The notes: a model not told the origin generated them from the letters alone. Shown: positions 18,639 to 28,789, counted from the first letter of the stretch. The stretch: 64,000 nt of DNA from Maribacter algarum (ex Zhang et al. 2020) (GCF_005885635.1 NZ_VATY01000002.1:124001-188000), one strand, 5' to 3'. Numbers and translations are program-made.

Positions 18639-20888
18639 ATGAACAAAAAGAAGACCAATACTTATTTGATGTGCCTTTTGATTTTGACCTTAAGTATATC
18701 CACTTCGTCAATCCAAGCTCAAGAGCACCCGAAATTAATTCTTACCAAAGCTGGTGTTGAAAAAATCAGGGCTGAATTGGGCAAGGTGCCATTATTCGAT
18801 GCATCTTTGGAACAACTGAAAAAGGAGGTGGATGCTGAAATAGCGCTAGGTATTGATACTCCAGTCCCAAAGGATTATTCTGGTGGATACACCCATGCGC
18901 GACATAAAAAGAATTGGATAGTTCTTCAAAAAGCGGGCGTGCTTTTCCAGATTTTGGAAGATGAAGAATATGCGATTTACGTTCGCGATATGTTGTTGCA
19001 GTATGCGGAGTTGTATCCTACCTTACCAGCGCACCCTAAGACACGTTCTTATGCTAGAGGCAAATTGTTTTGGCAATGTCTGAATGATTCCAATTGGTTG
19101 GTATATGTCAGTCAGGCTTATGATTGTGTTTATGATTTTCTGACCAAAAAAGAACGCAAGAACTTAGAGGAAAATTTATTTCGACCTTTTGCAGATTGGA
19201 TATCTGTGAAAAATCCGCAGTTCTACAACCGTGTGCACAACCATAGTACTTGGGGAAATGCCGCTGTGGGTATGATTGGTTTGGTTATGGGCGACGATGA
19301 ATTAGTAGATAGGGCTTTGTACGGACTCAAAAATGCTCCAGTAAATACCGGAGAAAAAGATAATGATGGCGGCTTTATTTATTCAGAGGATGGTAAAGCG
19401 GGTTTTTTGGCCAATCTTGATGAGCCCTTCTCTCCAGATGGCTATTATACGGAAGGACCGTATTACCAACGCTATGCGATGTATCCTTTCCTGATTTTTG
19501 CCGAAGGATTGGAAAACGTGAAACCAGAGTTGAAAATTTTAGAATATAAAGATGGGGTTTTACTTAAAGCGGTTAACGCACTTTTAAACCTTTCAGATGC
19601 CGATGGCGAATTCTTTCCACTTAACGATGGACAAAAAGGAATGTCTATTTATACTTCTTCCCTAGTAAGTGCGGTAGATATTGCTTATCACCACGGGGGA
19701 AACAATCCACAGTTATTAAGTATAGCTAAAGAACAAGGCAAGGTATTATTGGATGATTCCGGTCTGGCCGTTGCAATTGGTCTTAGAGATGGCGAGGCAA
19801 CACCATTTGAAAAAAAGTCAATCAATTTGTCTGACGGTCCCAAAGGAGAACAAGGTGGCGTTGGGATTTTGCGCTACGGGAACGAAGATTTGACTTTGGT
19901 ATTTAAATATGCCGCACAGGGCTTAAGTCACGGCCACTACGACAAATTATCTTATTCCTTTTTTGAAAAGGGAGATGAGGTCTTACAAGATTATGGACTG
20001 TCAAGGTTTGTGAATATTGAACAAAAAGGTGGCGGTAATTACCTAAAGGAAAACAAGAGCTGGGCGAAACAGACCATCGCACATAATACCTTGGTTCAGA
20101 ATGAGACTTCTCATTTTAAAGGGAAGTATGAAATCGGCAGCAAGCACCATTCAGAATTATACTTTTTTGATGAATCTCAAAGTGAAGTACAGGTAGTAAG
20201 TGCAAAAGAAAGTAATGCGTATCCGGGTACCGAAATGCATCGCACTATAGCCTTGATAAAAGGATATGGTTTTGAAAAGCCTTTTCTGTTGGATATTTTG
20301 AAAGTTAACTCCGACAGTACCAATCAATATGATCTGCCTTTTTACTTTATGGGACAAGTGATTCAAACCAATTTTGAGTATAAAACTCCCAAAGAGCTAT
20401 ATCCTTTAGGAAAAAAACATGGGTACCAACATTTATGGATGGAAGGCTTGGGTAAGGCGAGTGAAGATAACTCGAAGTTTAGCTGGATGAATGAGCGACG
20501 CTTTTATACACTTACCACCATAACAACTACTGCTGATGAAATGCGATTTGTTCGTATAGGGGCGAATGACCCAGAGTTTAACCTAAGGCGCGATGCTGGA
20601 TTAATACTCCGTAGAAAAGATACTCAGCATACCACTTTTGTGTCGGTACTAGAATCGCATGGTAGTTATAGTCCTGTTTCAGAGTTCGCCGTGAATTCAA
20701 AAAGTAACATTGCATCGGTAAACATGGTACATGATGGCACTAAGTATACAGCGCTGGCCATAGAAGATTTAAGAGGTGAGAAACACTTGTTCATACTTTC
20801 AAATAAAGATGCAAGCAATTCTAGTAAACATAAATTAAACATTAATGGGAATGATTATTCGTGGTCAGGACCTTATTATTTCAAATAA
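18639..20888 (+). CDS. PL17 oligoalginate lyase (exolytic)
   Basis: 749 residues from ATG 18639 (a TTG at 18621 lies on the operator flank). The signal peptide ends near SSIQAQEHPK, most likely type I cleavage, so periplasmic. PL17 enzymes have an (alpha/alpha)6 toroid plus beta-sheet domain and split unsaturated oligoalginate to monouronates. Visible landmarks: KLILTKAGVEKIR at the start, VHNHSTWGNA with N201 and H202 (the numbering coincides with the catalytic pair of Alg17c), YYTEGPYYQRYAM around 269-281 carrying the catalytic Tyr, and LSHGHYDKLSYSFF near 430-445 in the heparinase II/III-like domain with zinc-ligand His. It heads the operon with kdgF 11 bp downstream, matching product and next step. 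Confidence 0.93.
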   Translation: MNKKKTNTYLMCLLILTLSISTSSIQAQEHPKLILTKAGVEKIRAELGKVPLFDASLEQLKKEVDAEIALGIDTPVPKDYSGGYTHARHKKNWIVLQKAGVLFQILEDEEYAIYVRDMLLQYAELYPTLPAHPKTRSYARGKLFWQCLNDSNWLVYVSQAYDCVYDFLTKKERKNLEENLFRPFADWISVKNPQFYNRVHNHSTWGNAAVGMIGLVMGDDELVDRALYGLKNAPVNTGEKDNDGGFIYSEDGKAGFLANLDEPFSPDGYYTEGPYYQRYAMYPFLIFAEGLENVKPELKILEYKDGVLLKAVNALLNLSDADGEFFPLNDGQKGMSIYTSSLVSAVDIAYHHGGNNPQLLSIAKEQGKVLLDDSGLAVAIGLRDGEATPFEKKSINLSDGPKGEQGGVGILRYGNEDLTLVFKYAAQGLSHGHYDKLSYSFFEKGDEVLQDYGLSRFVNIEQKGGGNYLKENKSWAKQTIAHNTLVQNETSHFKGKYEIGSKHHSELYFFDESQSEVQVVSAKESNAYPGTEMHRTIALIKGYGFEKPFLLDILKVNSDSTNQYDLPFYFMGQVIQTNFEYKTPKELYPLGKKHGYQHLWMEGLGKASEDNSKFSWMNERRFYTLTTITTTADEMRFVRIGANDPEFNLRRDAGLILRRKDTQHTTFVSVLESHGSYSPVSEFAVNSKSNIASVNMVHDGTKYTALAIEDLRGEKHLFILSNKDASNSSKHKLNINGNDYSWSGPYYFK

Positions 20889-20899
20889 AAATTAAGATT

Positions 20900-21274
20900 A
20901 TGAAACGATTTAGTAAAAAATATGTCATCACAAAAGACATGGATTGGGAAGAACTTGGTGGAGGAGTATCAAGAAAGTTCTTAGGGTATGACAACCAGAT
21001 TATGATGGTAAAAGTAAAATTTGAAAAAGGAGCATTGGGTTCTCCACATCAACATTTTCACACACAAGCTACCTATTGTGTTTCAGGAAAATTTGAGTTT
21101 GAAATTGATGGGGTAAAACAAATTGTAGAAGGGGGCGATGGTGTTTACATCGAACCAAACTTATTACATAGCGCTGTTTGTTTAGAGGAAGGAATCCTCA
21201 TCGACACCTTTAGTCCGGTAAGGGAGGACTTTTTAAGTGGTGACGGAGTCTCTTATTTTGGTGACAAGAAATAA
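20900..21274 (+). CDS. kdgF: KdgF, unsaturated uronate-linearising cupin
   Basis: 124 residues from ATG 20900. KdgF speeds ring opening of the 4,5-unsaturated monouronate made by PL17 to the linear keto form (DEH). It is a single cupin domain with the metal site in PHQHFHTQATY (H50, H52, Q56) and H90 in PNLLHSAV. The C-terminal end DTFSPVREDFLSG is typical of KdgF. Length is normal for the family. It sits between the PL17 lyase and two SDR reductases in one operon, exactly the pathway order. Confidence 0.93.
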   Translation: MKRFSKKYVITKDMDWEELGGGVSRKFLGYDNQIMMVKVKFEKGALGSPHQHFHTQATYCVSGKFEFEIDGVKQIVEGGDGVYIEPNLLHSAVCLEEGILIDTFSPVREDFLSGDGVSYFGDKK

Positions 21275-21294
21275 AAAATACTTATTAAATCAAT

Positions 21295-22059
21295 ATGAAT
21301 AACAAACTAAGCGGAAAAAACATTCTCGTTACTGCAGGAGCCCAAGGTATTGGGGAGTCGATAACTAAACACTTTATTGACAACGGTGCCAATGTAGCGA
21401 TACATTATTTTTCAAGTGCCGATACCGCCAACCAATTGACTGATTATGCAGATAGCAAAGGTCAAAAAGCGCTAGCCGTAAGTGGCGATTTAACAAAAGA
21501 AGCTGATGCAAATGCTTTGGTTGAAAAAACAGTTGAGGCATTAGGAAGTCTAGATATCCTAATTAACAACGCAGGTTCTCTTGTTGCCCGAAAAAGATTG
21601 GAAGAACTGGAAGCAGAGTTCTGGCATCGAGTAATGGATATCAATATGACCTCCATGCTTTTCGTAACACGAGCCGCAGCACCTTATTTGGCAAAGAATG
21701 AGAATAGCAGTATTGTCAATTTGGCCTCGCTTGCCGGTCGAAAAGGTGGTCACGCAGGATCTTTGGCTTATGCTACTAGTAAAGGAGCAATATTAACATT
21801 TACTAGGGCATTGGCTTCAGAATTAGGCCCGCAAGGTACGCGCGTGAATGCGGTAGCGCCCGGTCTTATTCTTGGAACTTCTTTTCACAATACACATACA
21901 ACAAAAGAATCCGCATCAAAAACAATTGCAGGTATTCCTATTGAACGTGCGGGCAATGCATCGGATGTGGCAAGGGCAGTGGTATATTTAGCATCTGAGT
22001 ATGACGGTTTTATTACTGGGGCGACCCTAGATATTAATGGAGGTGTATATAATATGTAA
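21295..22059 (+). CDS. Short-chain dehydrogenase/reductase (candidate DEH reductase)
   Basis: 254-residue classical SDR: cofactor loop TAGAQGIG (13-20), NNAG at 91-94, catalytic S145, Y159 and K163 in YATSK, and a C-terminal ITGATLDINGGVY. The probable reaction is NAD(P)H-dependent reduction of 4-deoxy-L-erythro-5-hexoseulose uronate (DEH) to KDG, inferred from its place between kdgF and another SDR. It is 20 bp after kdgF and 17 bp before the next SDR. The loop has TAG where most SDRs have TGG or TGA, a minor variation. Cofactor choice (NADH or NADPH) cannot be fixed from the sequence with confidence. Confidence 0.85.
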   Translation: MNNKLSGKNILVTAGAQGIGESITKHFIDNGANVAIHYFSSADTANQLTDYADSKGQKALAVSGDLTKEADANALVEKTVEALGSLDILINNAGSLVARKRLEELEAEFWHRVMDINMTSMLFVTRAAAPYLAKNENSSIVNLASLAGRKGGHAGSLAYATSKGAILTFTRALASELGPQGTRVNAVAPGLILGTSFHNTHTTKESASKTIAGIPIERAGNASDVARAVVYLASEYDGFITGATLDINGGVYNM

Positions 22060-22076
22060 TTAAGACAAAAACAACT

Positions 22077-22829
22077 ATGGATTTAAAAGGAAAAGTGGCC
22101 ATTGTAACCGGCGGAACAAGAGATATAGGAAGAGCAATTAGTATACGTTTGGCCAGGGAAGGCGTAAAAGTGGTCGCCAATTATTTCAATAATGCCGAGA
22201 ATGCCCAAATAACGATGAGGGAAATTGAAGCGGTTAAAGGAACCGGTATTATCGTCAAAGGTGATATGACTCAAAAAGCTGATGTCGATCATCTGATAAA
22301 AGAAACTAGAGCGGCTTTCGGAGATACTATTGATATCGTCGTCAATAATGCTGGAGGTTTAGTCGCGCGAAAAACCATTGATGAAATGGATGAGGCTTTC
22401 TTTAATAAAGTAATGTTCTTAAATCTGAACTCTACATTTTTAGTGTCGCAAGCAGCTTTGCCTTATATGGGCTCTGGAGGTTCGATAGTTAACATTGCAT
22501 CGCAAGCCGGTAGAGATGGTGGCGGTGGTGGTTCTCTGGCCTATGCTACCTCAAAAGGAGCCGTAATAACTTTCACTCGTGGATTGGCCAAAGAAGTAGG
22601 CCCTAGAAATATACGGGTAAACTCACTTTGCCCCGGTATGATCGCTACAAAATTCCATGATGATTTTACAAAAGATGAGGTTCGTAAAAAAGTGGAAGGC
22701 ATGACGCCTCTACGCCGACAAGGTACTGCAGATGAAATTGCCAATACAGTTGCTTGTCTAGCCTCCTCGGAAACCTCTTTTATGACGGGTGCGAATGTGG
22801 ATATAAATGGCGGACTTATTTTTTCTTAG
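22077..22829 (+). CDS. Short-chain dehydrogenase/reductase, second copy
   Basis: 250-residue classical SDR with TGGTRDIG (11-18), NNAGG at 90-94, S142, Y156 and K160 in YATSKGA, and ending MTGANVDINGGLIFS. It is related to the SDR just upstream (shared LVARK after NNAG, SLAYATSKGA, DINGG) but clearly diverged, an old duplication. It closes the PL17-kdgF-SDR-SDR operon. It may reduce DEH or a related uronate aldehyde, or the pair may differ in cofactor, as parallel NADH- and NADPH-linked DEH reductases are known in alginate degraders. Confidence 0.85.
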   Translation: MDLKGKVAIVTGGTRDIGRAISIRLAREGVKVVANYFNNAENAQITMREIEAVKGTGIIVKGDMTQKADVDHLIKETRAAFGDTIDIVVNNAGGLVARKTIDEMDEAFFNKVMFLNLNSTFLVSQAALPYMGSGGSIVNIASQAGRDGGGGGSLAYATSKGAVITFTRGLAKEVGPRNIRVNSLCPGMIATKFHDDFTKDEVRKKVEGMTPLRRQGTADEIANTVACLASSETSFMTGANVDINGGLIFS

Positions 22830-22943
22830 GCCCAAAATACACTTTTTAAGAATTCCCTAATCTGATAGTACCCTTATTAATAGGTTCCTAAAAATTCAAA
22901 TCATAAAATTTGAATTTAATTTTTATTTAACATTCTAATAACA
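22830..22943. other. Upstream part of the SusC1 control region (gap 22830-23281)
   Basis: No gene between 22830 and 23281. From 22871 to 22987 the sequence is about 91 percent identical, without gaps, to 32831-32947 upstream of SusC2 (11 mismatches in 117 by my count). It contains AAATTCAAA/TTTGAATTT (about 22892-22917), an inverted repeat only partly kept in the second copy. Promoter, operators and leader hairpins in this gap are listed separately. Confidence 0.7.
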
Positions 22944-22985
22944 TATATTTGGTCAACCAAATTGGTTAACCAGTATGGAAAACCA
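22944..22985 (+). promoter_or_regulatory. Promoter with triple AusR-type operator, SusC1 operon
   Basis: TATATTTG at 22944-22951, then TGGTCAACCA (22950-22959), TGGTTAACCA (22963-22972) and TGGAAAACCA (22976-22985), exactly 13 bp apart. With the start expected a few bp past the -7 box, the array covers about the first 30 transcribed bases. Confidence 0.85.
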
Positions 22986-23061
22986 ATTTTAATTACTCAA
23001 AAACCTAGCTACTAACTATAACTAACTCAATGAACAAATAACACTTCACAAAAACAAAAAA

Positions 23062-23117
23062 GACGGGTGAATGCCCATCACTCAAGACTAGATTACTTCA
23101 CTCTGAAGGGAAGTAAT
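23062..23117 (+). ncRNA. SusC1 5' leader with two hairpins (candidate RNA element)
   Basis: The expected leader is about 320 nt. Hairpin 1: GACGGG (23062-23067) with CCCATC (23074-23079), 6-nt loop, one C/A mismatch. Hairpin 2: ATTACTTC (23092-23099) with GAAGTAAT (23110-23117). Both recur at the matching place in the SusC2 leader. Function unknown. Confidence 0.45.
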
Positions 23118-23281
23118 TTCAAGAACAATTAAGAATCACTAGTTACGAGCTCTTAACAAGCACAATTTATTTCCTTGACCTTTTTGTGTTGTATTAGTCA
23201 AGAGATTAGCAACTATACTATTTCATAATAGAAATATCGGCTTGATAGCCGAAGGACAGTAATAACTTAATTTTAACACAA

Positions 23282-26200
23282 ATGAATTTAAAAAAGAATT
23301 TAATGCTTATTGCGATGTTGTGTATCAGCATGGCAATGTTTGCTCAAGACAACTATACCTTGTCGGGCACAACTGCTGATGAGGCAGGTGTACCTGTTCC
23401 TGGGGTCAATGTTGTTATAGTAAACACCACGACCGGAACATCTTCCGATTTTGATGGTAATTTTGAGATTTCGGTTTCTGATGGAGACGTGCTTCAATTC
23501 ACTTCTCTAGGGTTCGAAAGTCAACTAATCGCGATAAGTGGTCAGACTAACCTAAATGTGGTTATGATAGAAGACGCAGCCCAACTAGATGAGGTTGTTG
23601 TGGTAGGTTATGGCACCCAGAAAAAGTCAACTGTTACCGGGTCGATTTCCAAGGTAGTAAATGAAACTTTGGATCAGATTGCTGTATCAAGGGTAGACGA
23701 TGCTCTTATCGGTCAGGTTTCCGGTGTAAACATTCAGGCTACAAATGCTGAAGCCGGTGGAGCACCAACAATTACCATTAGGGGTGTTGGGTCAATTGCT
23801 GCGGATTCAGGTCCGGCATTGGTTGTTGACGGTATTGTTGTAAGTTCAGAATTTCTTGGAAATCTTGACATGAACGACGTAGAGTCTTTTGAAGTTTTAA
23901 AAGATGCTGCTTCGGCTGCAATTTATGGTAGTGAAGGTGCAAACGGGGTCATTTTAATTACTACTAAAAGTGGTAAGGCCGGAAAAACAAAATTCAGTTA
24001 CCAAACCTACACTGGATATAAGCAGGCACATGGTAGTGATGATTACAGAAAGGATATTGACGAGTGGTTTAAACTTGAACAATCGGTTGCTGGCACGCTT
24101 TCCGAAGAATCACAATATATTAAGCTTTTGGTAGAAACAACCGGAGTAAATAGAGATTGGCAAGATGTTTTCTTTGATGGAGGTAATGTTATTAGTCATT
24201 CGCTATCTGCAAGAGGGGGAACGGAGGATACCAAGTTTAGTACTTCCTTGAGATACCTCCACGATGAAGGTGTTGTGATAACTGACGATTACAAATTGTA
24301 TACTGGTAATATAAAGATCAATTCGAAAATTGGTAAAAAGGCTAAGTTTGGTGTTAGTATTACTCCTTCTTATACCAAGCAAAGACGTTTACCAACATCG
24401 ATTCACAATCCAACGCGTCAATCACCTTGGTTGCCTATCTATCATACGGAAGAATCATTGCAGTTTATTAATCGTGATAATTACCCAAATGTTGGTGTCG
24501 GGGATTACTTTTTGGAAAATCATTTAGTTGAATTGGATTTAGATGGAGATGGTAGTGATTCCAGACCCCGTACATCTGGTGATTCTAATCCGTACCAACA
24601 ATATGTTGAGAGAGAACATTACGATGTTAACACTAAACTATTCGGCTCAACATACTTGAGTTATGAAATTATAGATGGTCTGACAGCAAAAACATCTTTG
24701 GGTGTAACTATCGATCAGAGAAAACAAACAAGATGGGATGGCACCAATTATCACGCAGCTGGTGCAAGTAGATCTGCTTATGGGTTGAATAATAGATATA
24801 GAACAAGATTGATTAATGATAACACCCTAAATTATACTAAGAATTTTGGCGATCATGATCTTAATCTATTAGGAGGTGTAACCATTCAGAAAAGAAGAGC
24901 TGAGTTTAGCACCGTAACTAGCAGCGGTTTTACCGATGATCGACTTAAGAACATAAATGGAGCTAATCCTGAAAATACTATTGTAACAGAATTTAATACA
25001 AACCGTAGTAAGTTGGGATTTTTTGCAAGAGTTAATTATTCTTTTGCAGATAAGTATTTATTCAATGCATCCTTTAGACGAGACGGTAGTTCAGTATTTG
25101 GTGTTGACTCCAAATGGGGTAATTTCCCTGCTGTATCCGTAGGTTGGAATGTCGCCAAAGAAAATTTCCTGGCAAATAGCGATTTTGTTAGCAATCTGAA
25201 GTTTAGAGCTAGTTATGGACTTACAGGTTCTGAGAATTTCAATGTTGGAAACGCTCTTACAAATGCATGGCCTTATCTAGCGTTGAATCAAAATACGAAC
25301 TACGGTACCACGCAAGGCGCTTCCCCACTTAATATTGCAAATCCTGATTTGCAGTGGGAAGCTTCCAAAGAATTGACCATAGGTTTAGACTATGGGTTTG
25401 CAGGCAATAGAATATCAGGTTCAATTGATTATTATCAAAGGAATAGTGATGAGTTGCTTTTGAACAACCCCGTTTCATATCTTACTGGGTTTAACCAAGG
25501 TATTGTAAACTTAGGTGAAGTTCAAAACAGAGGATTGGAATTTGAATTAAGAACAAGAAACATTGTTACCGAAAATTTCAGATGGAATTCTACATTGATC
25601 GCCTCAACTAATCAAAATGAACTATTGAGTTTTGGTGATTCCAATAACGCCTTAATTTCAGATACCTATGGTAGAAACTCACAATGGATAAACCGAATAG
25701 GTGAACCTATTTCTTCTTACTGGGGCTTTGTTGTTGACGAGGAGCGTTTTGATGAAACTTCTTTTAGAACAACTTATGTTAACAGCCCGTGGAATAGAAT
25801 AAACGGGGAGTCTAGAGCAACAATTGTAAAAGACTTAAACGGCGACGGTTTAATTACTGATGAGGATAAAACCATTTTAGGAGATCCTTATCCAGATTTG
25901 GTATATAGTTTTACCAATGATTTTAAATTTGGTGACTTTGACTTTTCCTTTATGGTACAAGGGAGTCTTGGTGCGCAGGTAAATAATATTGGTGATGAAT
26001 ACTTCTTCAATTGGTTTGGGAATACCACAAGAGGTACAGGTGCTCAGGAAGCTGTAGCCGATGGTCTTGTGCCCGATGTGTCTTTCATTCAAAGAAAGGT
26101 GGTAACTAGCGATGTTATTGCCAGTGCAGACTACTTTTCTTTGAGAAATGTAAACTTGGGATATAACTTCTCAAAGGATCTCATATCCCGAATAGGATTG

Positions 26201-26374
26201 GATGGTTTAAGACTTTATGCTACTGGGCAGAATTTATTATACATTACTGCTGATGATTATCACGGTTTTAATCCAGAGCATGATGACAACGGTAATGTAA
26301 GGGCGTTTGGATCACAAAGAGCAGGTACGCCGATATTCAAAACATTTACAGTTGGTATGAACATTGACTTTTAA
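23282..26374 (+). CDS. SusC-like TonB-dependent outer-membrane transporter, 1
   Basis: 1030 residues. A type I signal peptide ends MAMFAQDN. Domains in order: carboxypeptidase-like regulatory domain (about 25-100, GTTADEAGVPVPGVNVVI, DFDGNFEI), the SusC signature DEVVVVGYGTQKKSTVTGS near 112-130, the TonB plug (LKDAASAAIYGSEGANGVILITTKSG) and a long C-terminal barrel ending in NIDF, the terminal aromatic expected of outer-membrane proteins. It imports alginate oligosaccharides together with the SusD partner 19 bp downstream. First gene of an operon SusC-SusD-PKD-PKD-PL7 driven from a triple operator. Confidence 0.95.
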   Translation: MNLKKNLMLIAMLCISMAMFAQDNYTLSGTTADEAGVPVPGVNVVIVNTTTGTSSDFDGNFEISVSDGDVLQFTSLGFESQLIAISGQTNLNVVMIEDAAQLDEVVVVGYGTQKKSTVTGSISKVVNETLDQIAVSRVDDALIGQVSGVNIQATNAEAGGAPTITIRGVGSIAADSGPALVVDGIVVSSEFLGNLDMNDVESFEVLKDAASAAIYGSEGANGVILITTKSGKAGKTKFSYQTYTGYKQAHGSDDYRKDIDEWFKLEQSVAGTLSEESQYIKLLVETTGVNRDWQDVFFDGGNVISHSLSARGGTEDTKFSTSLRYLHDEGVVITDDYKLYTGNIKINSKIGKKAKFGVSITPSYTKQRRLPTSIHNPTRQSPWLPIYHTEESLQFINRDNYPNVGVGDYFLENHLVELDLDGDGSDSRPRTSGDSNPYQQYVEREHYDVNTKLFGSTYLSYEIIDGLTAKTSLGVTIDQRKQTRWDGTNYHAAGASRSAYGLNNRYRTRLINDNTLNYTKNFGDHDLNLLGGVTIQKRRAEFSTVTSSGFTDDRLKNINGANPENTIVTEFNTNRSKLGFFARVNYSFADKYLFNASFRRDGSSVFGVDSKWGNFPAVSVGWNVAKENFLANSDFVSNLKFRASYGLTGSENFNVGNALTNAWPYLALNQNTNYGTTQGASPLNIANPDLQWEASKELTIGLDYGFAGNRISGSIDYYQRNSDELLLNNPVSYLTGFNQGIVNLGEVQNRGLEFELRTRNIVTENFRWNSTLIASTNQNELLSFGDSNNALISDTYGRNSQWINRIGEPISSYWGFVVDEERFDETSFRTTYVNSPWNRINGESRATIVKDLNGDGLITDEDKTILGDPYPDLVYSFTNDFKFGDFDFSFMVQGSLGAQVNNIGDEYFFNWFGNTTRGTGAQEAVADGLVPDVSFIQRKVVTSDVIASADYFSLRNVNLGYNFSKDLISRIGLDGLRLYATGQNLLYITADDYHGFNPEHDDNGNVRAFGSQRAGTPIFKTFTVGMNIDF

Positions 26375-26393
26375 TTTTAGTAAAGAATATATT

Positions 26394-27857
26394 ATGAAAC
26401 ATATAAAATATCTAATTTTTGCTACAGGGTTTCTTTTTCTCTCCTGTGATACCGAAGAGTTTTTAAATCCAGTTCCGGATTCTGTTGTTACCGTAGATTC
26501 ATTCTTTCAAACGGATGCCGATGTATTCTCAGGAATTATGGGAATTTACGATGCGCTCCAAGGTGTAAATGATGCTACCGACTCTAATGAAGCAAGAACG
26601 AATAGAGGCGTACAATTTGAGCACCTTTTGACAGAACATAGAACTGATAATACAAGAAACGCTACCACTGAAGGTTCAAAAGCGGATTTTCATAGGTACC
26701 TTGTTAATGCGAACAATGTAGAGTCTGAAGATTACTATGCCTCTATGTATGAGGTCATTTTTAGAGCGAACAACATCTTAAACTTTATTGAAATTGCAGA
26801 AGCCGGTAATCAGGCAAGGTATACTGCTGAAGCTAAATTTTTAAGAGCTTACGCGTATTTCAAATTAGTTCGGTTGTATAGTGATGTTCCTTTGATAACT
26901 GAAGTTGTAGCTCCAGATGACAAGGAAACACCTTTTATTAGAACAGCTGAAGCAGAGATTTATACTCAGATCATTTCAGATTTGCAAGAGGCAATCAATG
27001 TTTTGGATAATTCAAATGTTATAAGAGCTTCTAAAGCGGCTGCACAAGGTATTTTGGCTAAGGTATACCTAACTCAGGATAGCCCTAACTATGCTGGTGC
27101 ACGACAGCTATGTGAAGACATAGTTAACAGTGGTAATTTCTCGCTAGAGCCTGACTTTTATGATGTATTTTATACAGGTTTCGATTCTGGTGAAGTTGAT
27201 GCTTCTGCAAATAGTGAAGTTATATTTGCTATTCAATATATTTCAGGTAATCAGTTAGAAAGCCAAGGTTTTTCAGCTGAATTTACTTCAGCTACCCGTA
27301 TTGGTGCTGAAGATGGTCAAAATATTGTAAACGACAACCTTATCGCTGATTTTGCGTCAGCCGGTGGTGATAGAACAGATCTATCATATGCCACATTTGG
27401 GCTTTCGAATGAGGTTATCAAATTTTTACCAGAAGGATCTGATATAACTACAACGCCACCAAGTTATGGCGCAGGCCGTGATGCCGGTAACGATTACATC
27501 GCATTACGTTATGCCGATGTATTGTTAATGCATGTAGAAGCTATAATGGCTGGGGCAGCATCTACGAGCGATCCCGCAGCGCTGACATCTTTTCAGATGG
27601 TAAGGGATAGAGCAGGTTTAACCACCGCGGTAAGCTCAATTACGCAAGATGACCTTTTGTTGGAAAGAAGAGTAGAGTTGGCTTTTGAAAACCAACGCTG
27701 GTTCGACTTACTTAGATTTGGTGTGGCAGAATCTGTTTTAAGTGCACACGCAACCGAAATGGATTATGTATTTGACGCAAGAAAACTTTTATTGCCAATT
27801 CCCGCTAGTGAAATTAATCTTAGTGGAGGTCTTCTAACACAAAATCCAGGATACTAA
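26394..27857 (+). CDS. SusD-like surface glycan-binding lipoprotein, 1
   Basis: 487 residues from ATG 26394, with the upstream in-frame start overlapping SusC rejected. The lipoprotein signal is MKHIKYLIFATGFLFLSCDTEEFLNP. The RagB/SusD fold of TPR-like helices is indicated by AKFLRAYAYFKLVRLYSDVPLI near 143-164, the late ADVLLMHVEAIM and the RRVELAFENQRWFDLLRFG block near 435-453, ending in LTQNPGY. It caps the SusC1 barrel and binds alginate chains at the cell surface. Confidence 0.95.
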   Translation: MKHIKYLIFATGFLFLSCDTEEFLNPVPDSVVTVDSFFQTDADVFSGIMGIYDALQGVNDATDSNEARTNRGVQFEHLLTEHRTDNTRNATTEGSKADFHRYLVNANNVESEDYYASMYEVIFRANNILNFIEIAEAGNQARYTAEAKFLRAYAYFKLVRLYSDVPLITEVVAPDDKETPFIRTAEAEIYTQIISDLQEAINVLDNSNVIRASKAAAQGILAKVYLTQDSPNYAGARQLCEDIVNSGNFSLEPDFYDVFYTGFDSGEVDASANSEVIFAIQYISGNQLESQGFSAEFTSATRIGAEDGQNIVNDNLIADFASAGGDRTDLSYATFGLSNEVIKFLPEGSDITTTPPSYGAGRDAGNDYIALRYADVLLMHVEAIMAGAASTSDPAALTSFQMVRDRAGLTTAVSSITQDDLLLERRVELAFENQRWFDLLRFGVAESVLSAHATEMDYVFDARKLLLPIPASEINLSGGLLTQNPGY

Positions 27858-27875
27858 AATTCAAAAATTCAAACT

Positions 27876-28682
27876 ATGAAAAATAAAGCGAAATTTTTCC
27901 GTAAAATAACCTTGGTCTTCATGACAGCTATTTTTTCTGTTAGCTGTGTTGGTACCGACCTTTTTAGAGATGATTTGCCCGATACAGGTTCTAAAGCAGA
28001 CACCGTATTTCCAGAAGCAAACTTTGATTATACAGCAGATCAAGATGATTTTAGAGTAATCAATTTCACCGATCTTTCTACAGAAGCAAATACGTACACA
28101 TGGGATTTTGGAGGAGGAGCTACCTCAACCGACAGAGACCCTACACATACTTTTGCAGGAGAAGGTACTTTTCCCGTTACCTTGGTTGCATCTGATGCTA
28201 ATGGTGAAACATCTTCAATTACCTTAGACGTTGTAGTTGTCGACGAGTTGGTTGCAGCTTTTCAATGTCCTGACTTTTTATGTGACCCAAGAACACCCTG
28301 GGGTGGTGGTAGAGGTACAAGTACCTATTCTGCTAGTAGTTCACCAACACCTCCAGAAGGAAATGGGGCTGCCAAAATAAGTAGTTCTTCACAATTTCTT
28401 GATCAAACTATTCGTGTGGTCGCTGGGGCACAGTACAGAATAACATTTTGGTATGTAAGTAAAACTACTGGTAGTTCTGCAGGTCAGCTCTTAATTGAAG
28501 ATGGAGATACTGGTGTGGACTTCCTAAGCGAAGATGTTCCATTAACCTCTCAATCTACTGCTTATGTAGAATACTCCGTTTCATTTGCAACAGGAGATGA
28601 CACGGAAAACATGAGGTTCAATATTGAATACGATGGTACAGAATGTAGATATTCTAAAATCAGTATAGAAAGACTTGATTAA
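27876..28682 (+). CDS. PKD-domain lipoprotein, putative surface glycan-binding protein
   Basis: 268 residues with lipoprotein signal ending AIFSVSCVGTD. It has one PKD domain (about 48-128; TYTWDFGGGATSTDRDPTHTF is its core, about residues 73-93, followed by GTFPVTLVASDANG), then a C-terminal beta-sandwich of about 130 residues (AQYRITFWYVSKTTG, AYVEYSVSFATGDD) resembling carbohydrate-binding modules. It occupies the SusE/SusF-like place after SusD, 18 bp downstream. Expected to bind alginate at the cell surface; no catalytic motif seen. Confidence 0.8.
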   Translation: MKNKAKFFRKITLVFMTAIFSVSCVGTDLFRDDLPDTGSKADTVFPEANFDYTADQDDFRVINFTDLSTEANTYTWDFGGGATSTDRDPTHTFAGEGTFPVTLVASDANGETSSITLDVVVVDELVAAFQCPDFLCDPRTPWGGGRGTSTYSASSSPTPPEGNGAAKISSSSQFLDQTIRVVAGAQYRITFWYVSKTTGSSAGQLLIEDGDTGVDFLSEDVPLTSQSTAYVEYSVSFATGDDTENMRFNIEYDGTECRYSKISIERLD

Positions 28683-28789
28683 GTTTAATGTCTATAGTAA
28701 TATGTCTCAGATAACTGTAAGATTCGTGCTTTACCTAGCATGACCGTATTGGACAGAGATAAACAAAAAAATAAACAAACAAAAATATT

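Noticed and set aside
22892-22917. AAATTCAAA/TTTGAATTT as a second regulator site upstream of SusC1
   Set aside because: The right arm is not kept in the otherwise nearly identical SusC2 promoter, so constraint is not supported.
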